DNA of 62,587 nt. Origin: a virus. Both the position numbers and the translations under genes were made by a program. Below are positions 49,775 to 57,501 of this stretch, one piece after another; the first letter of the stretch is position 1, and every line of letters starts with the position of its first letter. Below the pieces are notes generated by a model. It was not told where the DNA came from and did not search any database. It saw only the letters and a program-made list of their open reading frames with translations. The DNA lies in the IMG/VR virus record IMGVR_UViG_3300025679_000008, positions 1 to 62,587 of that record. The stretch is one strand, 5' to 3'.

Positions 49775-50229
49775 GGGAGGATCTTCTGCCGTTGCCAGCC
49801 ACCAGCGGCCTTGTCCCACCAGACCAGGTAGAACATGCACCAGGTATGGATCCTGGCGGCAACCTTCAGGTTCTCGAATCCACCGCGGAAGGCGTGGGGG
49901 CCTTTGACCTCGTAAGCCAACGCGAACTTACGGTTGGTGCCGAGATGAATGATGGCATCCGGGATGAAGAAATCGGGCTTGTACCAATGGCCGCGGGCCA
50001 GCTCGAGGCGGAGAGCCTGGCTGTAAATGGTGAGATCCGCGTAGTCGACCTTCAGCTTCTCCAGGAAGCGCTCCTCGAGCTTATTGAGTACCGGCTTCTG
50101 GGACTGGCTCAGGCGCTTGTTCTCCAGGTAGGGCTGCACTTCAACTTTATCACGAGCCTTCTCGTGATTCAAGATCCTCGCCTGGACATGGAGAGGGAGG
50201 CTGGAAAGCGGTATGCCTGAGTGCTTCAA
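49771..50229 (-). CDS. DUF1064-like PD-(D/E)XK endonuclease (152 aa)
   Basis: TTG start at 50229 overlaps the previous stop (TTGA). Core pattern: RLELARGHWYKPDFFIP with D86, and ALAYEVKGPHAF with E107 and K109, plus E53 in LEERF, as in DUF1064 phage nucleases of the PD-(D/E)XK fold. The C-terminus (MFYLVWWDKAAGGWQ) also fits that family. These proteins may process recombination or branched DNA. Length is full. Confidence 0.82.
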   Translation of the reverse strand: MKHSGIPLSSLPLHVQARILNHEKARDKVEVQPYLENKRLSQSQKPVLNKLEERFLEKLKVDYADLTIYSQALRLELARGHWYKPDFFIPDAIIHLGTNRKFALAYEVKGPHAFRGGFENLKVAARIHTWCMFYLVWWDKAAGGWQRQKILP

Positions 50230-50585
50230 TTCCTGGTGGGGTCGAAGGGTTTGACCTGGCCGTCCTCGCCGACGATCCCCAGCGGGCCCTTCAGGATCCC
50301 GGACTGGTTGGGGTCGACCTCGAGCGGGTTCTTGACCAGGGTGGCCGACGTCGGGAAGAACGCGACCAGGTCCTCGATGATCGCGTTCATGATATTCTGC
50401 ACGGCGTCGTCGTTTGGCAGCGCCGTCGCGTGCTGGATCGTGTGGTAGCACACCCGGTAGCCGGCGAAGAACATCTGCCGCATGACGTTCATGTCGTCCT
50501 TGGTGATCGGGTGTGCGGGCCCGAACATCTGCACTACGTAGCTCTGGAATTGGTCCTCGATCGTTTTTCTTTTGGTGTCGCTCAT
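50226..50585 (-). CDS. Hypothetical protein (119 aa)
   Basis: A helical protein with MFGPAHPITKDDMNVMRQMFFAGYRVCYHTIQ and AVQNIMNAIIEDLVAFF. The last 25 residues are polar. It is overlapped by both neighbours (ATGA, TTGA). A nuclease accessory or replication role is possible by context only. Confidence 0.65.
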   Translation of the reverse strand: MSDTKRKTIEDQFQSYVVQMFGPAHPITKDDMNVMRQMFFAGYRVCYHTIQHATALPNDDAVQNIMNAIIEDLVAFFPTSATLVKNPLEVDPNQSGILKGPLGIVGEDGQVKPFDPTRN

Positions 50586-51742
50586 TGGAATACAAGTTTG
50601 CTGCGGGTTCCCTGTTCAAGATACGGCCCGATGCGGGCGTCAAAGATCATCTCGGCCGTCTGCTCGCTCGAGCTGCCGGCCTTGGGCACGTCGAACTGTG
50701 CGGCGATCGCGTCCTCGATGCGGCCGCGGGAGAACTGCAGCGCCGGCGCCAGCCGGTCGACGTCGATCATGTCGAGCAGCTCCTCGAGGACCTTGACCGG
50801 ATCCAGGACCTTGTACTTGCCGCCCTCGAGCTTCTGGGAGATCCGGGTGCCGTCGCCGGCTACGATCGTACCAACGACACCCAGGCGCTCCTTGAGCAGC
50901 TCGCCGGCGTCCTTGATAGCCTTCTCCACCGTCTTGACCGAGATGATGATATCCCCGAGCAGCGCGTCGTCGGGCTCAGCGCGGATCCGGGCAAGGTTCT
51001 GGGGTGTAAGGAGGGTTCTCAAGTGGGTGAGCTCCGCTTGGATTGACGGGCACTGGATCCCGACCGGGCACCACTTGCATTGCTTGGGGCCGCTGTTGAG
51101 CGCGCCGGCGTCCTGGAGCGCTTCGCACACTCTCTCATCAAGCGATGACACCAGGCCCCGTAGAGCTCCACCTTCCCTTTCCAGCGTGGAGACCCTTTCA
51201 TATCCGTCCTCCTCGCTGACCAGCGGTTGAGCGATATCGAAGCGGCCGTACTCGATCCCATCGTTCATCACCTGCAGCACCAGGTATCCAAGGACCTGCT
51301 CGTTCCACTCCGCCGGCAGAACCGGATCGTTGCCCGTCTTCAGATCCTTGCCATGCCCGCGCTTGGAGTCGGCCGATGTCCCAATCACGTCCGGATGACC
51401 GTCCAAGATCCAATGTTTGAACTCCCACTCGAGCGTGGTCTCGACCTCGAGCGACCAGCTGACCGGGATGTCGAACTTCACCAGGTTGACGTACCAGTCG
51501 ACGATCCAGGCGGAGTTGCTCTTCAGCTTGTAGCCGGCCGCCGTGGGATCCACGAGGCCTCCTGGAGGCACCTGGGCGCCGAACTGCTCCACCAGGCGCT
51601 TCGCCGACAGGTAGTGCAGGACCTTGCCCTCGAGCGCCTCCTTGCCCGGCCGCGCCCGCACCCTGGGGATGAGGATCCTCGAGCCGTGGCAACTGAGGAG
51701 CTGGGGGAGTTGGCTGCATCGGATTCTAGGCTTTTGCCTCAC
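50582..51742 (-). CDS. DUF2800-like nuclease with Cys cluster (386 aa)
   Basis: The PD-(D/E)XK-type core is HWILDGHPDVIGTSADSK with an Asp, then a KDLKTGNDPVLPAEWNEQVLGY segment containing the Lys, followed by a Cys cluster CKWCPVGIQCP. That cluster resembles the C-terminal Fe-S or zinc site of AddB/Cas4-type enzymes. DUF2800 proteins are found near phage recombination genes. GTG start at 51742 overlaps the upstream stop. It probably resects DNA ends with a helicase or annealing partner. Confidence 0.8.
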   Translation of the reverse strand: MRQKPRIRCSQLPQLLSCHGSRILIPRVRARPGKEALEGKVLHYLSAKRLVEQFGAQVPPGGLVDPTAAGYKLKSNSAWIVDWYVNLVKFDIPVSWSLEVETTLEWEFKHWILDGHPDVIGTSADSKRGHGKDLKTGNDPVLPAEWNEQVLGYLVLQVMNDGIEYGRFDIAQPLVSEEDGYERVSTLEREGGALRGLVSSLDERVCEALQDAGALNSGPKQCKWCPVGIQCPSIQAELTHLRTLLTPQNLARIRAEPDDALLGDIIISVKTVEKAIKDAGELLKERLGVVGTIVAGDGTRISQKLEGGKYKVLDPVKVLEELLDMIDVDRLAPALQFSRGRIEDAIAAQFDVPKAGSSSEQTAEMIFDARIGPYLEQGTRSKLVFQ

Positions 51743-52047
51743 TTCCCCCCTCCTAACGCCTTCAAGACGGCGCGGGCTACCTCATAGCTGAGACGTAATT
51801 CTGTGACGCTGCCCTCTGGGCCGCATGACACGTTGTCCGTGATAACCTTTTGCAACCTCTCCACCAGCGCGGCCTGAGCGGGCGGTGACCACGGCAAAAC
51901 TAACACGGGAGAAGCCGACGTATCCCCCCGCTTCGTTTGGATGTGCTGGGTAACGATGCCCGTCTTTAGGTCGGTTATCGTGTGATTCGTGAGCCACATC
52001 TTGCAGCTCCTCCGCGCCCTCCTGCCCTTGGATGATGGGGGGTTCAT
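51739..52047 (-). CDS. Hypothetical protein (102 aa)
   Basis: ATG 52047 overlaps the upstream stop. Begins MNPPSSKGRRARRSCKMWLTNHTITDLKTG, with a mixed beta and helical body. It marks the start (as transcribed, the end) of a 3-kb stretch with different oligonucleotide composition from the rest of the window. Function unknown. Confidence 0.6.
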   Translation of the reverse strand: MNPPSSKGRRARRSCKMWLTNHTITDLKTGIVTQHIQTKRGDTSASPVLVLPWSPPAQAALVERLQKVITDNVSCGPEGSVTELRLSYEVARAVLKALGGGK

Positions 52048-52226
52048 GGGGTTTTGTCGATTAGACTGATGAATCCGAACAGGGTGCTTATCATCGCTAT
52101 AGACCCGCCAATGATGGCAACTCCGTCCCAACAGAACAGTCCCGCATGGTGCAGCAAAAACGCGATTACCATTGAGGAACCGACGACGAAGCCGGTGGCG
52201 AAAGGATGTTGTTTTATTTTGCTCAT
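52044..52226 (-). CDS. Small two-helix membrane protein (60 aa)
   Basis: ATG 52226 has GAGGGT immediately upstream. Two transmembrane segments (TGFVVGSSMVIAFLLHHAGLF, VAIIGGSIAMISTLFGFISLI) cover most of the protein. The 5-base gap to the preceding gene suits coupled translation. It could be a superinfection or holin-like protein, but nothing distinguishes these. Confidence 0.65.
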   Translation of the reverse strand: MSKIKQHPFATGFVVGSSMVIAFLLHHAGLFCWDGVAIIGGSIAMISTLFGFISLIDKTP

Positions 52227-52230
52227 ACCC

Positions 52231-52833
52231 TCATTCGGTTGCGCGATCAGGCGGGGTGGGTGGCTTCTTGAAGGTAATCGCCCACACCCACGGGTTGACG
52301 GACCATCCAAAGCCGCGCTTGGCGTTAAGGCTGTCCCAGAGGATTCGATATTCGCTTTTCCACATTTCGTCTGCGGTTTCGTCGAATATGGGCCCTGGCT
52401 TTACGCCCTCATTTTGGGCATCCCAACCGCTGATGGTTGCAACGCGCTCGACGCGAACGTCTGTGATTTCTAGGACGATGCGGCATTGAGCCTTGCGCAT
52501 GAAAATACTCGGCTTCCACATACCCGGGAAGGTGTCGTCGTCTGCCCTGTACCACGTAGAGGGCGATCCGTGAAAGTCTGTTTCGTGATAGAACGTCTCG
52601 CGCACCCAAAGGCGGTCGCCGACCTTTCCGTAGGGGCACTTGAAGTCCTGCCATTCACCGTGCGGGTTTCCGTCCAAGATTCCGAGCTGCACAGACCAGA
52701 ACTCATTGACGAGGTTTCGGACGCGCCCTCCTTCGCATGGCTGCGGTTTCACCACGCGCCGCGTCTGCGTTTTGGTGCCGTCAAGGATGGCGCGAACCAT
52801 TGCGCCGCTGAAAAGTATAGGTTTCTCGCTCAC
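52231..52833 (-). CDS. ASCH-like phage protein (200 aa)
   Basis: The opening PILFSGAMVRAILDGTKTQTRRVVKPQ is the phage version of the ASCH-domain pattern, followed by GDRLWVRETFYHETDF and an IVLEITDVRVERVATISG segment. ASCH proteins bind RNA and are related to PUA domains. The family is widespread in phages of gammaproteobacteria and others. GTG start at 52833 overlaps the upstream stop. The role in phages is unknown. Confidence 0.8.
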   Translation of the reverse strand: MSEKPILFSGAMVRAILDGTKTQTRRVVKPQPCEGGRVRNLVNEFWSVQLGILDGNPHGEWQDFKCPYGKVGDRLWVRETFYHETDFHGSPSTWYRADDDTFPGMWKPSIFMRKAQCRIVLEITDVRVERVATISGWDAQNEGVKPGPIFDETADEMWKSEYRILWDSLNAKRGFGWSVNPWVWAITFKKPPTPPDRATE

Positions 52834-53135
52834 GTCTGTTCCCCCCCGCCGCTGGAGTCCGCGTTGTGAAGGGCGGCGTTGCGCTCGTCGCACCATTGGC
52901 ATTGCACCTGATGGCTCTCGCGCGTGTCGTTCTCTCCGTCCTCGCTGCATCCCCCGGTTTCCTCGACGGTGAATCCTTGCCCGTCGCAATCAGGGCACTT
53001 GGCTCTGGTTAGAAGCCCCACCAGCGCCGTTTCTCGGGCTCGCAGGAGGTCCACTTCGGCGCAGGCTGTTGCTAAAGGTCCAGTGGGCTCGAAGGTAAAC
53101 CCCCAATATTCCCCAAGGTCGTCCAGGTAGCTCAT
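52830..53135 (-). CDS. Zinc-ribbon-like small protein (101 aa)
   Basis: ATG 53135 overlaps the preceding stop. The N-terminal half is acidic (YLDDLGEYWGFTFEPTGPLATACAEVDLLRARE), then CPDCDGQGFTVEETGG and CQWCDERNA form two CxxC knuckles like a DnaJ-type zinc ribbon. Such proteins often bind nucleic acid or act with a helicase. No exact family. Confidence 0.7.
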   Translation of the reverse strand: MSYLDDLGEYWGFTFEPTGPLATACAEVDLLRARETALVGLLTRAKCPDCDGQGFTVEETGGCSEDGENDTRESHQVQCQWCDERNAALHNADSSGGGEQT

Positions 53136-53482
53136 GGCAACACCGCCCCCTTCTTCAACGCTTCCGTGGCGGCTGGGAGCGGGAGCCAACGCGCCGGGAC
53201 GCAGCTATCAAATGAGTGGTGCATTCGCCAATAGCGTTCAACTTGCCCGCTATACCAGAAACAAAGCCTGTACTGATCGTCGTCATTCAGCGTCAGTATC
53301 AGCGTCCCATCCCTCGGCGCCGTCTCCATCGGCCTCCACTCCGTCAGCAGCGCGACTTCTCGCTGCAAGGCGGCTAGGGCGGATTCGGCTTTAGCACCAC
53401 GCTCCAATAGTGGCTTCGCTTCCTCGATCCATGATTGGCACTTCGCGATAGTCTCGTAGGCTCTTATTTCATCGTGTGTCAT
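53132..53482 (-). CDS. DUF551-like protein (116 aa)
   Basis: The pattern WRPMETAPRDGTLILTL and the ending PARWLPLP resembles DUF551-type phage proteins, which have the form W-x-x-[MV]-x-x-x-P-x-DG and [PT]-x-W-[LM]-PLP. The first 40 residues are a helix. The function of this family is not known. Overlaps both neighbours. Confidence 0.72.
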   Translation of the reverse strand: MTHDEIRAYETIAKCQSWIEEAKPLLERGAKAESALAALQREVALLTEWRPMETAPRDGTLILTLNDDDQYRLCFWYSGQVERYWRMHHSFDSCVPARWLPLPAATEALKKGAVLP

Positions 53483-54000
53483 AGTGATTTGAACTCCCGC
53501 TCACTGAGCTTTTGCAACCTGCCCCACTCCGCCTTATCCACCACGATCTTGCCGTCGAGCGAGGAGGTGTGGGAGAGGGCGGCGTTCCTGAGTGCTTCGA
53601 CCGCGCCGCAAGCGACTGAGCCGTTGTCGCCCACCGGGGATATGTTGTCGCAGTCCCAATGCTCAACGACATTTTCAACAGCCTCCCGCAAGCTGACGAC
53701 CTGCGCGGCGAGGGCGTCATGGGCCTCGCGGGCGTGCTCAAGCTCTGCCACGTAGTACAACTCCATGTCTGTCAGTTTTTCCACCCGCTGCCTCAACGCT
53801 GCGGATTCGGATGTGGCGGCGGTGAGGCGTGGCCCGACTACCTCGCGGATCATCTGTTGAGCCTCGACCACCGTCAGCAGGTTGGTCCCCGAACGGTGCT
53901 TGTAGTCGCGCATCGTCGCGCAAAGGTCGGCGCAGACCGAATCCGGCAGCGGCCAGCGGCAAAACTCGTCGGCCATTTGGTTGATTAGTTCTTCGTTCAT
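53479..54000 (-). CDS. Hypothetical protein with coiled coil (173 aa)
   Basis: Begins MNEELINQMADEFCRWPLPDSVCADLCATMRDY and contains a long heptad-rich helix (ALRQRVEKLTDMELYYVAELEHAREAHDALAAQVVSL). The C-terminus is short and polar. Phage proteins with this layout occur in gammaproteobacterial phage genomes but have no assigned role. Confidence 0.65.
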   Translation of the reverse strand: MNEELINQMADEFCRWPLPDSVCADLCATMRDYKHRSGTNLLTVVEAQQMIREVVGPRLTAATSESAALRQRVEKLTDMELYYVAELEHAREAHDALAAQVVSLREAVENVVEHWDCDNISPVGDNGSVACGAVEALRNAALSHTSSLDGKIVVDKAEWGRLQKLSEREFKSL

Positions 54001-54356
54001 AGAGCCTCCGGTGGATATTTGTCATAACCGAGTAGGCTGCATGTTCTGCATACCGCCACGGTGATCCCTATAGGGATGTTGTTTGCGATCGTCTGGACGT
54101 ACTTCTCGACCGGCAACAACTCGGCAAGCGCGTCAGCCTTCAACCGCGCAATCTCCGCGTCTTTCGCTGCGCAGGCTTGCGAGACGTGGGCGTCACGGTA
54201 CTTCCACACCATTTCCAATGCCTGCTTATGAGTGGCGAAATCCACGGTCGTGCCAAGAATTAGACCTATCAGGTCATTGGCGGTCATGTTGTGACTTGCT
54301 AAGCCTTCGTGGGCCTCGCTCGTCGGCGCAGGCGTTTGGGGGTCGGGGGTGGTCAT
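53997..54356 (-). CDS. Hypothetical protein (119 aa)
   Basis: The protein begins with a polar TPDPQTPAPTSE leader and then NDLIGLILGTTVDFATHKQALEMVWKYRDAHV and a coiled AEIARLKADALAELLPVEKYV. A cysteine pair occurs late (AVCRTCSLLG). Function unknown. ATG overlaps the previous stop by ATGA. Confidence 0.6.
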   Translation of the reverse strand: MTTPDPQTPAPTSEAHEGLASHNMTANDLIGLILGTTVDFATHKQALEMVWKYRDAHVSQACAAKDAEIARLKADALAELLPVEKYVQTIANNIPIGITVAVCRTCSLLGYDKYPPEAL

Positions 54357-55240
54357 GTGCTGACCGATCGGGTGTTTTCGGTGAACCTAACGCCGGCGAG
54401 CTCCGGGAGCGGAGATCCCTTCACATGGCCCACGCAGAACTGCTCCCGGATCTTCTTCTCGTCGGCCTTCCGGATCACGAACGGCTCAGGGAGGACCGCC
54501 ACGTCCAGGACCTCGAAGTCGAGCGTCGTCACGAACTTGACGCCGACCGGCATGGCAGCGGCCGCCGGCGCCGGCGCGTGCTGCAGGCGCTCGATCGCCA
54601 CCTGGGTCTCGGTCTTAGGTGGGGCCGGAGGCGGAGCGCCCAGGACGATCAGTCTCCGGACTGCAGGGGCGAGCGGCGCAGGGGCCGGCGCGTCCACCAC
54701 GAGGATCCGGCGCACCACTGGCGAGGCCGGCTGGGCCGGTGCGGGGGACATAGGGGCCGCCGCGGCCGTTTCCCTGGCCCTGGTGGCGTCCAGCACCCTC
54801 TGGGCCGTAGCGGCCGCCTGGCGGGTCTCCTCCTCAGCCTTGACCCGGAGACGCTGCAGCTCGGCCAGGCGATCGCGCTCGATCTGGGCCTGGCGCTCCT
54901 TCTCCTTGTTGGCCCAGCCCGCCAGCTTCGCCGACAGCCTGGCCTTGGCCGTCTCGATGCGGCCCAGGACAGGCTTTGCGGCCGCATTGATCTTCCGCTG
55001 GAACGCAACCAGGGGCGCCACAAGGCCCTCGCGGTCCGCCTCGAGCGCAATCCCGTCGTCCGTTATGAGCCTCTGCAGGTCCGCGGCCGCCTGGGCGCCG
55101 GCGGCGTCCGTGATCTCGAGCTCGAGGATCTTCCTCTCGCGCGCGGCCAACGTGGACATGAAGCCCTGGTTGGCCAGCATGTAGGGCGCCGGCGGCAGCT
55201 CGCCGGCGACCACCAGGTCAGCTGTGGGGGTGTCAGCCAT
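54353..55240 (-). CDS. Putative recombination-linked coiled-coil protein (295 aa)
   Basis: A helical region ADREGLVAPLVAFQRKINAAAKPVLGRIETAKARL, AGWANKEKERQAQIERDRLAELQRLRVKAEEE, then a Pro/Ala-rich linker and a C-terminal domain with VAVLPEPFVIRKADEKKI. This arrangement occurs beside single-strand annealing proteins in many phages. It directly follows the gene that resembles such a protein. It may be a mediator or an anchoring factor. No enzymatic motif. Confidence 0.65.
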   Translation of the reverse strand: MADTPTADLVVAGELPPAPYMLANQGFMSTLAARERKILELEITDAAGAQAAADLQRLITDDGIALEADREGLVAPLVAFQRKINAAAKPVLGRIETAKARLSAKLAGWANKEKERQAQIERDRLAELQRLRVKAEEETRQAAATAQRVLDATRARETAAAAPMSPAPAQPASPVVRRILVVDAPAPAPLAPAVRRLIVLGAPPPAPPKTETQVAIERLQHAPAPAAAAMPVGVKFVTTLDFEVLDVAVLPEPFVIRKADEKKIREQFCVGHVKGSPLPELAGVRFTENTRSVST

Positions 55241-56580
55241 TACAGAGTCCGGATCTTGCGGCCGATCGTCGCGGCCTTGTCGACAATGATCTCCTGGACG
55301 AACGGCATTACAGCGCCGTCGCTGACCTTCAAGCCCTTCAGCGTGACGTTGACCGGGCCTTCGGACTTCCAGGAGGGAGCCGCCTCGAGCTTGGGGTGCG
55401 CGGGATCCTTCATGTCGATCACGGTGGCTCCGCCGATGTGGTAGACCGTTCCCTCGAACGGTCCGCTGATCTTGGCGATGACACTCGGTTGGCCGGTCTG
55501 GTCGTTTGCGTCCATCGCGATCAGGTCGACCTCGACCTTCTCGACGGTGCAGCCCTTGAACAAGATCTCCTCGCCGTCCTTCAGCGACTTGATGACAGAA
55601 GGCGCCGCGGCCGCGGGGGGCGTTGCCAGGGTGATCTTCGTCTTGGGATCCTCGGCCGTAGGGGTCTCGGGATCCTTCTGCCCGTCGAGATCCGGGTGCT
55701 CGCCGGGTGTGGATCCATTGGACTTCTCGAGCGCGGCGCCGGCAGCTTGAGCTCCGGAGGGCCGGCGCTCGCGCTTGGGCCTGCCAGCGCCTTCTGCGGC
55801 CGCCTGCTCGCCGTCCTGGAGCGGGAAGGCCTCGTCGATCGTGGCCTCGCCGTCGTTGATGGCGGTCCGGATCCCGAGGAGCTCCGACAGCTCGCCGTCG
55901 CCCAGGTCGGCCGCACCCTTGATACCCAGGGCACCCCAGACCCTCTTCTCGTCCACGCCCAGGGACTTGATCCAGTCCTGGGCGGCCGTGCGGCGCTGCT
56001 CTATCGTGCGGCCGCCGGCCTCAACCTTGTAGGCCTCCTTCATGAGCGGCTTGCACAGGGCCCGCGGGATCACCGAGAAGGTGGCGTCACGCTGGGACTT
56101 CTTCAGGGCGGCCTTCGCCGTCACGATCCGCTGGCGCGCGCCGTACGGATTGCCGTGCTTGTCCAGGGTGGACTCGATGACCTCGGAGGCGATGAGGACG
56201 TTAGACTCGAGATCGTGGGCTACGGACCGGCACTTCACGAACTGCGGCGTCTGCTCGACGACCATCGACATGATCCGGATGTTTCCGTAGCAGGCGGCGA
56301 CGATCTCGGCCATCCGGATCGACATGCCCTCGGCGACCTTGCCGCCACCGACCGGGCGCCGGTAGATGCAGCTGGCGGCCGTCTCCTGGTCCAGGGCGAC
56401 CATGTCCAGGGCCCGCTTCTTGAAGGTCTCCATCGAGCGCGGGTACTTCTTGGCGGTGGATATCTGCACGTCGAAGGAGGCGCGCTCGAGCGCCTCGATT
56501 GCTGAAGGAGTCGTCCCCTCGAGGACGAGCTCTAATTCCTGGGTATCGCCGGGGGCCGGCGTTTCATTGGTGGTTTTCAT
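55240..56580 (-). CDS. Conserved phage protein in recombination locus (446 aa)
   Basis: The N-terminal 250 residues match a recognisable phage family: TPSAIEALERASFDVQISTAKKYPRS, ALDQETAASCIYRRPVGG, EGMSIRMAEIVAACYGNIRIMSMVVE, VAHDLESNVLIASEVIEST and RNDATFSVIPRALCKPLM. I have seen this pattern in phage gene clusters for DNA recombination, in the place usually held by ERF/RecT annealing proteins; identity as an annealing protein is inferred. The C-terminal 190 residues include a Pro-rich linker and a beta-type domain. ATG 56580. Confidence 0.78.
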   Translation of the reverse strand: MKTTNETPAPGDTQELELVLEGTTPSAIEALERASFDVQISTAKKYPRSMETFKKRALDMVALDQETAASCIYRRPVGGGKVAEGMSIRMAEIVAACYGNIRIMSMVVEQTPQFVKCRSVAHDLESNVLIASEVIESTLDKHGNPYGARQRIVTAKAALKKSQRDATFSVIPRALCKPLMKEAYKVEAGGRTIEQRRTAAQDWIKSLGVDEKRVWGALGIKGAADLGDGELSELLGIRTAINDGEATIDEAFPLQDGEQAAAEGAGRPKRERRPSGAQAAGAALEKSNGSTPGEHPDLDGQKDPETPTAEDPKTKITLATPPAAAAPSVIKSLKDGEEILFKGCTVEKVEVDLIAMDANDQTGQPSVIAKISGPFEGTVYHIGGATVIDMKDPAHPKLEAAPSWKSEGPVNVTLKGLKVSDGAVMPFVQEIIVDKAATIGRKIRTL

Positions 56581-56667
56581 ATTCGGAAATTGTCGATTAG
56601 AGTCGCCTGCAGGTGCTCCGTGAGGAGCTAACGATTTCAGCTTCTTGCCTGGACGTGCTCTAATCGT
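56581..56667 (-). promoter_or_regulatory. Intergenic inverted repeat before the recombination gene
   Basis: CGATTAGAG (56594-56602) is the reverse complement of CTCTAATCG (56658-56666), bracketing a 55-base segment that contains a smaller hairpin GCTCC-GTGA-GGAGC (56615-56628). The element sits between a ribbon-helix-helix gene and the recombination gene, as expected of an operator for the former. Confidence 0.5.
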
Positions 56668-56868
56668 TTAGCGCCGGATGCGATGGCCGTTAGGCGTATA
56701 CACCGGCGCTAAAGGTTTTGGTTTGGGAGAGGCGCGGACGATGTGGGCCTCTTTGAGAATGTGGACGATGTACGCCGACCGTGACCGCGTGGTCTCCTGA
56801 GCCTTCTTCTCGATGATTTCTGCCAACCAGTCGGGACAAGTTACGGTGATTTGCATGACGGCGGACAT
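56668..56868 (-). CDS. Ribbon-helix-helix-like regulator (66 aa)
   Basis: MQITVTCPDWLAEIIEKKAQETTRSRSAYIVHILKEAH is a ribbon followed by two helices, the CopG/Arc pattern, with basic residues after it. Start is ATG 56868, though ATG 56856 (MQITV) is possible; neither has a clear ribosome-binding site. It probably represses or activates by binding the inverted repeat 56594-56666 downstream. Confidence 0.7.
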   Translation of the reverse strand: MSAVMQITVTCPDWLAEIIEKKAQETTRSRSAYIVHILKEAHIVRASPKPKPLAPVYTPNGHRIRR

Positions 56869-56908
56869 GGGTTTTGGATGATCTTGGGTGACCTGGTCAA
56901 TATATATT

Positions 56909-57055
56909 TCAGCGTTCGCCCAACAATTTTCCCATCACCCTCTGGAAGCACTCGACGCAAGCGCCGTGGCTCACTGGAAGGGGATGCGCCCATCTCTCAG
57001 CGGCCGCCTTCTGGGGGCAATAGCTACAGATCCGGACGCCGATACCAGGGTGCAT
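56909..57055 (-). CDS. Small zinc-finger protein (48 aa)
   Basis: ICSYCPQKAAAERWAHPLPVSHGACVECFQRVMG contains CxxC then HGxCxxC, a knuckle common in small phage proteins. The ATG 57055 is the first good start; a GTG at 57124 would add 23 residues and overlap the upstream gene by 16 bases. It probably binds nucleic acid or metal only. Confidence 0.6.
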   Translation of the reverse strand: MHPGIGVRICSYCPQKAAAERWAHPLPVSHGACVECFQRVMGKLLGER

Positions 57056-57108
57056 AGCCTTGTAGCCGAGGACCGCCGGCGGGAAGCCTGGCTGCTGGGG
57101 TGAGACCT

Positions 57109-57348
57109 CTAGGGTGCGAACCACAGGTAGGATTCTTCGTCCACCACGTAGACCCGGAGGCCATGGTACTCGAGGCGGTTGCCGCCGGCGCTCTCGCGGG
57201 TGAACTTCGTCCCGGTCCGGATCCTGGCCTTCTCGAAGAGCAGCTCGGCCTCTTGGCGGCCGACCAGGATCTTCTTTGGCGGGATCCCCTGCAGGGGCTC
57301 ATGGTTGTAGGCGTGGAGCGTTTGCTCGATGCGGAGCTCGATGGTCAT
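57109..57348 (-). CDS. Hypothetical protein (79 aa)
   Basis: ATG 57348 overlaps the stop of the small gene upstream. The protein has MTIELRIEQTLHAYNHEPLQGIPPKKILVG and a YHGLRVYVVDEESYLWFAP beta-type end. No known family. Position is between a zinc finger and a clamp-loader-like gene. Confidence 0.65.
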   Translation of the reverse strand: MTIELRIEQTLHAYNHEPLQGIPPKKILVGRQEAELLFEKARIRTGTKFTRESAGGNRLEYHGLRVYVVDEESYLWFAP

Positions 57349-57485
57349 AAAAAGTGGCTGGAGGACGGTTGCAGGGGCGCCCAGCCGCACCCCAGGAGGA
57401 CTCTCCCGGAGACTTTCCCTTCTCCGGACTCAGGAGATCCCGACCGTCCCAGCGGTGGCTTCTCGAAAGACATGTAGGGTCGCAT
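57345..57485 (-). CDS. Small hypothetical protein (46 aa)
   Basis: This 46-residue frame fills the gap downstream of the AAA+ gene: ATG 57485, stop overlapping the start at 57348 (ATGA). Composition is Gly/Ser/Pro-rich and not clearly protein-like; the only support is the junction. No ribosome-binding site is seen, so an internal ATG at 57473 is possible. Confidence 0.4.
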   Translation of the reverse strand: MRPYMSFEKPPLGRSGSPESGEGKVSGRVLLGCGWAPLQPSSSHFL

Positions 57486-57501
57486 GGTAGGTTTTAGCTG
57501 C

